In this document: positions 9,299-21,200 of the stretch, piece by piece | How positions within the stretch are numbered: position 1 is the stretch's first letter | Layout: each line of letters begins with the position of its first letter | Source: a virus | Length of the DNA: 64,000 bases | Direction: 5' to 3' (one strand) | Virus record (IMG/VR): IMGVR_UViG_3300020810_001160 | Location: 36,594 to 100,593 of that record | The notes under the pieces: model-generated | The model's database searches: none | What the model was told of the DNA's origin: nothing | The model's input: the letters and a program-made list of their open reading frames with translations, nothing else | Program-made: the position numbers and the translations under genes

Positions 9299-12200
9299 AT
9301 GGCATACGATAATGATCAAAAAGATTTCGAATTGCCCGCAGGCAAAGACAATGGTAAAAGAAAGTCTGCTGAATTCTTACCTAAATATTTTAGAACTCCA
9401 GTAAATCAAAAATTTTTACACAGCACACTTGATCAATTAATTTCTCAAGGAACTCTTGAAAAGTTAAATGCTTATTACGGAAGAAAAGTTACAAGTGCTT
9501 ACACTTCAGGTGATTTATATGTGCCTGAAATAAGTGCTGATAGAGAAAACTATAAATTTGAACCATCTGTTGTTCAAAAAGATGATCTAGGAAATGTAAA
9601 TTTTTATTCAGATTATATCGATTTTGTAAATCAAATTGCCAACTATAATGGCGACACATCTAATCACAGTGTTTTGAATGCTCAAGAATATTATGCTTGG
9701 TCTCCTAAAATAGACTGGGACAAGTTTGTAAATTACAGAGAATATTTTTGGATGCCATATGGTGCATCTACAGTATCTATAAACGGACAACAACGAAATG
9801 TTGTCAGCACATACACAGTTACAAAAAGTGATCAAGGTGACAACTATGCTTACATTTTTACTCCAGATGGTTTAACGGCGAATCCTACATTAAAATTATA
9901 CAAAGGACAAACATACAAATTTGAAATTGATGCTGAAGGATTACCTTTGGTTTTTAGAACACAAAGAATATTAGACGAAAGTTATAATTTCAATGATGGT
10001 ATAGATGTTCAAGCAGTTGAAAAAGGCATAATAACTTTTCAGGTAAAAGATTCAACACCTGAAAAATTATATTATGGTTCATCAAATGATATCAATGCTT
10101 GGGGATTAATCCAAGTGTTTGACATTGAAGAGAATTCAGCCATCGATGTTACCAATGAAGTATTAGGTAAGAAAAATTATACCACTGCTGACGGAGTTGC
10201 TCTTTCTAATGGAATGAAAGTTAATTTCAAAGGCACAGTTACTCCAGCACAATATGCCGAAGGAGATTACTATGTAGAGGGTGTAGGCGAAGCAATTCAA
10301 CTTATTAATTCTCAGAATTTAGAAGTGGTCAGTAGTTTTACAAACAGTGTGCCCATTCCATTTGATTCCCAAAATTTTGATACAGTGGGTTTTGGAACAG
10401 CAACATCATATGCTGTCAATAAAGACTATGTGGTCATTAATAGATCATCACCAGAAGGAAGTCCATGGACAAGACACAATAGATGGATACATCGTTCAGT
10501 TATTGAAGCCAGTGCCAGTGCAAATGGTCAAGTTGCAGACATAGATCAAACTTCAAGAGCACGTAGACCTATTATAGAATTTGAAGCAGGTATTAAACTA
10601 TACAACTTTGGAACATCGAGCAAAGGCAATGTAGATTTAATAGACACAGTGACTAAAGATGTAATGAGCGACATAGAAGGATCTGAAGGATTCTACGTTG
10701 ATGGTATTGCTGTTACAAATGGTTTAAAAATATTGTTTACAGCAGATACAGATCCGTTGGTGAAAGATAAAATTTATCAAGTAAAATTTATAGACCTTGA
10801 ACTAAATGGAATAAAAACCAACCAAGTAAGTTTAGTAGAAGTTGCAAATGCTTCACCGAAAGAAGGTGAAACAGTTTTAGTTACTAATGGTGTAAAAAAC
10901 CAAGGCAAATGGTATCATTATAACAATGGTTGGAAAACATCACAAGCGAAAACAAAAACTAATCAAGCACCATTGTTTGATCTTTTTGATAGCAATGGCA
11001 ACAGTTACACAGATGATATATTATACCCAAACAGTTCGTTTCGGGGAAATAAAATATTTTCATATGCAGTCGGAACAGGCACTAACGATACTGAATTAGG
11101 ATTTCCATTAACTTATCAAAACGTTGAAAATGTTGGCGATATTGTTTTCAACTTTGATTTATTAAATCAATCATATGTGTATGAATCACAAACATTAAGT
11201 GGAACACTTGCTTCAGAAACAGCATTTTTAAAAAAATACAATGCTCAAGGACAATTTGCCACAGTGAATGGTTGGTCTAAGGCACCAACAAAAAGTTTTC
11301 AAAAAGTAAACAGACAATATGTAGCCAGCACTAATCAATTGAACGATTTTGCTGTAGACGTGTATGACAAAAGTGGTGATTTAAATGATTTAGGAGTAAA
11401 AGTTTTTGTTAACAACAAAAAGAAAACACAAAACGTTGATTGGTATATTTTAAGAGTAGATTCAGTTGCTTATGTAAAATTTTACACAAATCTAAAAGCC
11501 AATGATGTTGTTTTAATTAGAACAACCAGTGCCACTGACAAAAATGCTAATGGACATTATGAATTTCCAACAAATTTACAGTCTAATCCATTAAATGACA
11601 AAGTAGTTACATTCACAGTTGGACAAGTGACTGATCACGTAAAATCAATCACTAATGAGTTGACAGATATACAAGGTGTCACACCAGGAGTAAGCAATTT
11701 AAGAGATTTTCCAAATGCTACATTGTATGGAAGAAAATTTTTACAACACAGTGGACCAATGGTGTTGTCTTCATATTTGTTGAATAACAAAGAAGTCAAT
11801 TTAATTTCGGCAATATCACAAAGTCAAACAGACTACTACAAATTTAAAAGATCATTTGTGAGTGCTATGGACGATTTGGGATTTGACGGTACATCAGTAC
11901 AAATAGTTGATAAAATTTTAGAAAAACTTAATAAAGACTCCAACGATAATCTTCCTTATTTTCAAACAGATATGTTTGGAGTAGGTGCATATATTAGCAC
12001 AACACACGAAGTATTAGATGTAGACAGTAAATTTTTTGCTTTAAAAAACAGTCATAATCTTTCTACTCTATCAAATAAAGCAGTGTATGTGTATCTGAAC
12101 GGTGATCAATTACTTCACGCACATGACTATATTTTTACTGATGGTTTTGTTCAAGTAACTAAAACTTTAACTTTAGATGACACTATTGTTATTAATGAAT

Positions 12201-15200
12201 TTGAAACAACTAACGGAACATATGTACCACCTACACCGACTAAATTAGGATTATATCCAAAATATGTTCCTAAAAAATATTCAGACACAACCGCTTTAGA
12301 GCCAGTTAATGTTATTCAAGGACATGACGGTAGTATCGTTGTTGCATACAATGATTTTAGAGATGATGTTATTTTAGAACTAGAAAAAAGAATTTACAAT
12401 AATATAAAAGTTGTTTTTGATGAAAATTTATTTGAAATAAAAACTTTTATACCTAGAGCAAATTCAATCAACGAATTTACTGAAGCATCTATCAATAAAA
12501 CATTATTGGGCGATTTTAATGATTGGTTAACATTTATTGGAAACGAAGATTACACAGCCAACACTTACCAGTCTGATGAAAACAGTTTAACTTGGAATTA
12601 TTCTAACATGGTGTCACCGCAAGGGACTAAATTATCAGGATACTGGAGAGGTGTGTACAAATATGCTTATGACACAGACAGACCAAATATTACTCCTTGG
12701 GAAATGTTGGGGTACACAGAAGAACCATCTTGGTGGTCAACAGTGTACGGACCAGCACCATACACCGGAGACAATCTTGTGTTATGGCAGGATTTAGAAA
12801 AAGGAATTGTAAGAGAACCTAATAAAAAAATTATAATCAAAGACAAATATAAAAGACCAGGATTGACATCGCATATTCCAGTGGACAGTAATGGAAATAT
12901 AAAAAGTCCATTTGATAGTGCTTATGCCAGAGGTGCTGTATTACAATTAACTAAAGGAAACTTTAAATTTGGCGATCACGCTCCAATTGAAAATGCTTGG
13001 AGAAGAAGTGCTCATTATCCATTTGCTCTATTAAAAAGTTATATTTTACATAGACCTAATCAAGCAGTTGGTATTGGATTAGACATCAGTAGAACAAAAA
13101 GAAATGCAAGTGGTCAAATTGTTTATAATTCTTTAACAGCAATTAGACCTAAAGACATTGTATTTCCAAGCAGTATTGCAGATAAAACAATAAACTTAAC
13201 AGCAGGATTAATAAACTATATTTTTGAAGTGGTAGAAAACTCACTAACCACCAACTATGCTTCTTACAAAAAACAACTTACTGAATTAACAGTACAGATT
13301 GGATTTAAAATTAGAGGTTATAGCAACAAAAATAATTTCAAATTATTAATTGATAGTAAGACTCCGCTAAACAGTACGTCGTTGTTTGTACCAGATGAAA
13401 ATTATCAATTAATTTACAACGTTTCGGCACCTATCGAAATTTTAACTTATAGTGGACTGATCATAGAAAAATTAGCCAGCGGTTACAGTATAAAAGGTTA
13501 TGATAGAGATGACCCTTATGTAAGATATCACGCAGTGTATGAACAAACCAGTGATCCTGCAATTACAGTGGGAGGCATAAGTGCATCATTTGTAAATTGG
13601 AGCGAAAATAAACGTTACGATAGAGGTGCTTATGTAAAATATTCTGATGAGTTTTATGCTGTAGACGAAACACACGTTTCAGGATCAACATTTGATCTTT
13701 CTAAATTTTTAAAATTAATTGATCTGCCAACAGAAGGTGGCAGAACTGCAATCCTTAGAAAAAAATTCTTAACTGATGCTGTGGTAGAAATTCCATACGG
13801 TACTGTGTTTGATACAATTCAATCAGTTGTTGATGTAATTCTTGGATATGAATCATATCTAAAATCAAAAGGATTTAAATTTGATCAGTTTGATAGTCAG
13901 ACGGAATTAGTATCCAACTGGCAATTAAGTATGAAAGAATTTTTATTCTGGACTACACAAAATTGGGATGAAGGTGCAGTAATCAGTTTAAGTCCAGCCA
14001 GTAAAAAACTTGTATTAGAATCGAAATACTCTACAACTGACAATGTTGTGGATAATTTCTATTCATATGGTGTATTAAAAGAAGATGGAAAAAATTTAGA
14101 CAAAGAAAATTTAAGAATTACTAGAGAATCAAACACATTTGAATTGTTTACAAAAAACACTGTTAATGGAATTTACTTTGCTAAAATTCCTTTAGTACAA
14201 AAAGAACACGTGTGTTTAGTGGATAACTCAACGGACTTTAATGATTTAATCTACGATCCAGCAAGTGGTTACAAGCAAGATAGAATTAAAATGCTTGGTT
14301 ACATCACAGAGTGGGACGGCAGTTTAAATATTCCAGGATTTATCTATGACGAAGCCAAAGTAGTTGAATGGCAACCATACACAGATTATGCTATGAGCGA
14401 TGTGGTTAAACACAAAGAATTTTATTACACAGCCAATACAAAACTTAAAGGCACACAAGAATTTAATGACAATGACTGGCGAAGATTGGATGATAAACCA
14501 CGAAGTAGTTTATTGTCAAATTTTGATTACAAAACTAATCAGTTTGCTGATTTTTATGATCTTGACACAGACAACTTTGATAGTCAACAACAAAAACTAG
14601 CACAACATTTAATTGGGTATCAACCAAGAGAATATTTACGTAATATCATTAACGATGATGTGAGTCAATACAAATTTTATCAAGGTTTTATTAGAGAAAA
14701 AGGAACATCAAATGCTCTTAATAAATTATTTGATGCTTTAGCAAGTGCTGATAAAGAGAGTTTAGATTTCTATGAAGAATGGGCAATACGAAAAGGGCAA
14801 TATGGTGCTGTAGATACATTTGACGAAATAGAATACAATCTTGATGAATCTAAGTTTAGATTGAACCCACAACCTATTTTGTTAACAGATGACTCGGCAA
14901 ACACAGCATCTGATTTGGTTTATAGAATACAGTCTGGACAAACATATCTAGCACCCAAGGATTATACACACACGCCTTTTGCCATTAAGTATGACAAGAA
15001 TACTTACATTAAGACAGCAGGACCAGTTAATCCAATAGATATTTCTCTCACATTATCTCAGTATGAAGATATATTAACAAATTCTAATGTTAAAAATTTA
15101 CTTGAAGGACAATATGTTTGGATTGGAAATTACAATAAAAGTTGGACTGTTTTAAAATATACCAAAACAGAACAGCAAACAGTTTCAGTAGTAAAAACTG

Positions 15201-18200
15201 GATCAACAATCACAGTTAACACATTGAACACTGCTGTTATGAATGTAGGCGAAATTTTTGTAGTAAGTATTGACGGTGAAGATTATGTATTAAAATGTAC
15301 AACAGCAAATTCAACAACAATTCAATGTGAAGATAAAGAAGGATTTGTTTCAATAGATCCAGGAGTTGGTTACATTACACGATTTATAGAATATAGATTA
15401 GGTTCTATTGATGACATCAACACAGTAATAAACAATCAAGGATTAACAGATAATGAAAAATTCTGGATTGATGAAAGTAATGATGGCAAATGGAAAATAG
15501 TGAACAATAAATTTGTTTATAAAACACACAATGAAATAAGTTCAACAAGTACATCAGGCGATGAAAGTTTTGGCACAGTTATAGCCGCTAATAAACAAAA
15601 TTCTATAGTATTAGTAAGTCAACCATCAGATGGTGATGGAAAAATTTATGTTTTTTCTAGAGGATCGGAAAGCGGTTCATTAAAATTATTACAGACTATT
15701 GAAGCACCAACATCAGATTTATTACTAAATTCAGACTTGTTTAGTTCAAACAGTAGTTTTGGAAAAGCAGTGGATATTTCACCAGATGGAAATTTTGTAA
15801 TTATTGGTGCTCCTAATGCCGGAGATTTGAAAACGGAATACAAAGGAGTATACAATCCTGCTTCAAATTACAATGTAGGTAATATTGTTCAATACAAACA
15901 ACAACTTTGGAGAGCAACTAATCAAATAGAAGGTGCAGTGGCATCTGATTTATTTTCAACTTTTGACGCTTCAGCATTTTACAAAGAAAATATTGGTTTC
16001 TCAACAACCTCGCTGTTAATAGGTGACAGTGTATTTTCAAACGAAACCACAGATCACTTACTAATTAGAGGATCAGCAGATCAGTATTCAGCAACAAAAA
16101 TTGGTGACAAATTAATATTAAAATATCTTGATTTCAGTACAGAATATCCTATTGATAGAAACAATTACAACAAATCTGCTAATCAACCATTCAATGGAAT
16201 AGGTGCTCCTACTATTAAAAACAATGTGTTTAGTGGTGCTGAAATTTCAATTCAAGCAAAAGTAGATGAAATACTTCAAGTATCATTGACACTCAGAGAT
16301 GCTCCAGTGTCCAGTGTTGTAAGTACAAGCACAGCACAAGGTACTGTTGTGTACTCGAGAAAAATAGCAGGAAAGACTTTATTGTATTTGAAAGATGTTA
16401 GAGGTGTATTTTCTGCCAGTGGTAGTTTGTTATTGGATACTTTACCGATAGGAGATTACACTAGAGTAAACACAGAAGATTATGATCATCTTGGTGGATG
16501 GTGGAAAGTTGGCATAGGTGCTAGTGTATCCACTGGTGCAGGTGCTGATATATCAACGAACGTTGTAATTCAAGATATTAAATTATTAAATGAAACTAGA
16601 GATAGCAATTTGTTTTTCAGTTCTTTTGAACAACCAATTGTTCCTATAACACCACAAACTCCTTTAGTAAAAGCACAGTTTGGGTTAGGAACATACTATC
16701 AAAGATATTACATTAATCCAGCAAATAATTCTTGGCAAAGTAATTCAACTCCACAAGGAATATTAAGTAACAAATGGTTTGTTAGAACAGGATATGATAT
16801 TGCTCATGATGGTGGACTAAATTCTAGTAATTCAGCCAACAATGTAAGTGTTTGGTTCAATAACGTGGATCAAAATGCATTTGATTTTTCTGGGTTAAAC
16901 ATTGACAGCGATGACACTAACGGTATAAAAGAAGTTGTAGACATTTGGGAAGGTTATATTGATATAGATTCCCAACCAGACAATAATGCAAATTATTATT
17001 ATCCGGAAGCAGGTGTACACACTATATATGATCCTATAAAATTTGTTCAAGCAGATGTTACATTTGTACAGTTTATTGCTTTAGAAAAAATAAGAGTTTA
17101 TTTTAGAAATGCTAGAAACACAGTGGATCCAAATGGTTCAACGTTGTTCAGTCTAGGATCGAATGCAGGACAATCTGCAACCATTCAAAGACTGGGAGGC
17201 GGAGTTGATAGATTAATAGGATCTATTGAACAAGCAGTTCAATCAGGACCCAATGATGGAGATATTTTAGTATTTGAACACACAACACCAATCACAGCAT
17301 CAGGTGATCCTGCCGCATACACTGTGAATGATATAGAGTACTGGATATGGGACGAGTTTGAAAATGTTGCAGGTATTCAGCAACTTGCAAATATTCCTAG
17401 CAGTCAAAATAGAGATTGGTTACAGGTACACAATATTCCTATTGGTGAAGGAACAGCCAGCGGATTAACAAACCAAGGTGCATTTTTAGTTTATAAAAAG
17501 AACACAGCAGGACAATATGCATACAATTCAGCATTCACAGTACCGGACACACAATCTGGATTACGTTTAGGTTCAAAAATTCAAATACGCGATGTTGGGG
17601 ACACAACAGTTGCATTTATCAGTGCTGAAGGAAATGGTTCAAACGCTTTACCAGGTAAAGTTTATTTTATCAAATACAGTTCTACTAAAAATTGGTGGTT
17701 AGGTGTAGATGAAAACTACATGGGGCAGTTTGATCAAGATGCTGATTATTTAAAAGACGAATTAGTAATTTATAATAATCAACTGTACAAGGCAAAAACA
17801 AATATTAGTTCAGGTGCATGGACCAGCGACGTTTGGGAGTTACAAGATAGTCATGCAGATTATTTAGGTTATGTGCCTAACGATAGCGGAATAGAATTAC
17901 AAGGAGATTCAACATTAGATCAAAGTAAATTAATAAAATTTGCAAACACATTTGATGTTGATACAAATGGAGTTAATTTAGTTGTAACAAATCAATACAA
18001 TGACTCGAAACAAGATGTTATTGTTTACAGATTAGATAACAATCATTACACATACAAACAAACTATTTTACCACCGCAAGACTCTACTCCTGTAATTGAT
18101 TTTGGTGCAGATATCAGTATATCAGAAGACGGCGAATTAATTGCTGTAGGATCTCCATTGAAAGATTTAACAAATATTGATATGGGTGTGGTTTATGTTT

Positions 18201-21200
18201 ACAAAAAAGCCAGCAACGATACAGGTCTATACAATCTAAATCAAACACTAGTCAGCCCAGACAAAGAAACATCAGAACAATTTGGAAATACACTGTCATT
18301 CAGTGGCAATGTACTTGCTGTTTGTTCGTTAAAAGGTGATCAACAGGTAGATGATGGATCTACAGTTTTAGATGAAAGATATGATGTTGGTTCTGTACAT
18401 TTATTTGAAAAATTTGAAAGCACTTTACTATATGCTGAAAAATTCAGTTATGACAATTCTTTTACTCAATTTGGTACAAATTTATTAGTCAATAAAAACC
18501 ATGTATACATAGGTTTACCTAAATTACAAATAAATGGAAAACAAATGGGTACTGTGGTTGATTTTAGAAAATCTCCATTAGAGAATAATTGGAACAGTGT
18601 GCATGAAAGCAGTGACGGAATAGATCAACCAGATTTATCAAAAATACAAGGAATTTTCTTATACAACAAACGAACAAATACACTGTTAACAAGATTAGAT
18701 TATGTTGATCCTGTATTTGGTAAAATACCTGGACCAGCAGAATCAGAAATTTATTACAAAACTAATTATGATCCAGCAGTATACAATTCAAATTCAGCAG
18801 TTGGAAATATTGATACAACAAATCATTGGAACAGCAATCAAATAGGAAGACTGTGGTGGAACATCAGCACAGCACAATATTATTATCCTTATCAAAGTAA
18901 TATAATCTTTAATAATTCATACTGGAACAAACTTTTTGTAGGTGCTAGTATTGATGTGCATGAATGGGTTGAATCGGTCTACACACCATCTCAATACAAC
19001 ATTATCAGTCAGTCAGAAGAAGGTGAAGCATTAGGTATTACAGGAACAGTTGTTAATCCAACTGATTATGTAACCACAAAAGTTTATGATGATGTTGCTA
19101 AAGTTTTATCAAACAAATATTATTTCTGGGTTAAAGGCAAAACCACTGTGCCTGAAATGGAATCACGAACATTAAGTGCCAACGCTGTTGAAAATTTAAT
19201 AAAAGATCCAAAAGGTCAAGGATACAAATATGTAACTATTTTTGGCAAAAACAAATTTGCTATTGTTAACTGTGATGAATTTATACAGGACAAAGATACA
19301 GTTATCAGTTTTAGAATCAAAAGAATTGATAGTAAAAATAATGTTCATAAAGAATATGCTTTATTAACTGAAGGTTTAGGAACAAGTACACTACCTAAAG
19401 AAATTGAAACAGTTTGGTTTAACAGTCTAATAGGATATGATGCTCAATACAATCCAGTGCCTGATCCAACATTGAGTGAAAAATTAAGATACGGAACACT
19501 GCAATATCCAAGACAGAGTTGGTTTATAAACAAACAAGAAGCACTAAAACAAACAGTGGAAAGAATTAATTCTGTTTTACTACAAAATCTAATTGTAGAT
19601 GAGGTTGATCTTTCATCGCTTACACAATCAGATCCTGCACCAAAAATAAACACAGGATTATTTGATGTTGCAATTGACACAGAAAAAGATTTAGATTTTG
19701 TAGGTGTTGGATCAGTAAAAACTGCTTCAATTAATATTACAGTTGAAAACGGAAAAATAATTAATGTAACAATCGCAGATCCTGGCAAAGGATACAAATC
19801 TATTCCAACGTACAAAATAAAAAGTATCACAGGAGAAGGTGCTGTAATTGGTTTGACTATAGATATAAATGGTTCAATCAACAGTGCTAGAATATTGTCG
19901 CAAGGTAAAAATTATGCAGATACTACAACAGTTGAAATTAGAAATTACAGTGCTCTTGTACAAGCAGACAGCACAGTTGATGGCAAATGGGCAATTTATA
20001 GTTACAGTGCAACTGATGGTTGGCAAAAATCAAAAATACAAGCCTACAATGTAAATTTATATTGGAACTATGCTGATTGGTATGCAACAGGATACAATCA
20101 ATTCACAGCAATAGACCATGTGATATCTCAAAGTTATGAAATAACCGCAATAGATGATACAATAGGACAAATAGTTAAGATTCAAAACATTGGAGCAGGT
20201 GGTTGGTTACTACTGAAAAAAATCGGTAATCAAGCAGATGTCGATTACACAGTTAATTATGAAACTGTTGGAAGACAAAACGGAACAATTCAGTTCACAG
20301 ATAAACTTTATGTTTACAGTGGAAATGTTGGATTTGATTCTAATAGTTTCGATATTCAATTGTACGATAGACAACCGATTCAAGAAACTAGAACAATATT
20401 AGAAACTGTAAGAGACAAAATATTTGTTGAAGAACTGGCAGTTGAATACAATAAATTATATTTTGCTGGCATTCATTACGCACTATCAGAAAACAAATTA
20501 AATGATTTTGTTTTTAAAACAAGTTTTGTAAAAGCACAACACAATGTGGGCGAACTGGAACAGAAAATAACATTTAAAAATGATAATCTATCTAACTATG
20601 AAGATTATGTTCAAGAAGTAAAACCTTATAAAACTAAAATTAGAGAATATGTAAGTTCATATCAAAAAACAGAACCTACCAATTCTGTAATCACAGACTT
20701 TGATTATCCACCTAAATATGTAAATGGTATAATCACACCGTCAAAAGTTACAGTTGTAAATGACACATTGGTTGGTGCTGAGAATGTTAAGACTTATCCA
20801 GATAAAAACTGGAAAGACAATGTTGGTTTTAAAATTACAGCAATTAATATAGCCAATCCTGGTACATTATATACTAACCCACCTACTGTTAATATTACAG
20901 GTGGCGGTGGAACAGGTGCAACTGCTAGAGCATACATCAAAAATGGTTCAGTGAACAGAATAGTTGTGATCAACACAGGATCTGGTTATATATCGGCTCC
21001 TACAATTACATTGAGTGGATCAACAACAGGCGTTACAGCCAAGGCAAGTGCTGTATTGGGTGAAAGTTTACCTCGTACTACTCACATTGGAATTAAGTTT
21101 GATAGAAACACTGGAACAACATTAATTAGTAATTTACAAAGAACAGAAACATTTGTTGGCAATAACAGTCAGTTAAAGTTCAAATTAAAATGGCCGATGG

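Noticed and set aside
19444-19881. A 145-residue open frame on the minus strand within the giant gene
   Set aside because: Ser/Thr/Ile-rich composition mirrors the sense codons, no RBS and no motif; an antisense shadow of the 9299-23950 gene.
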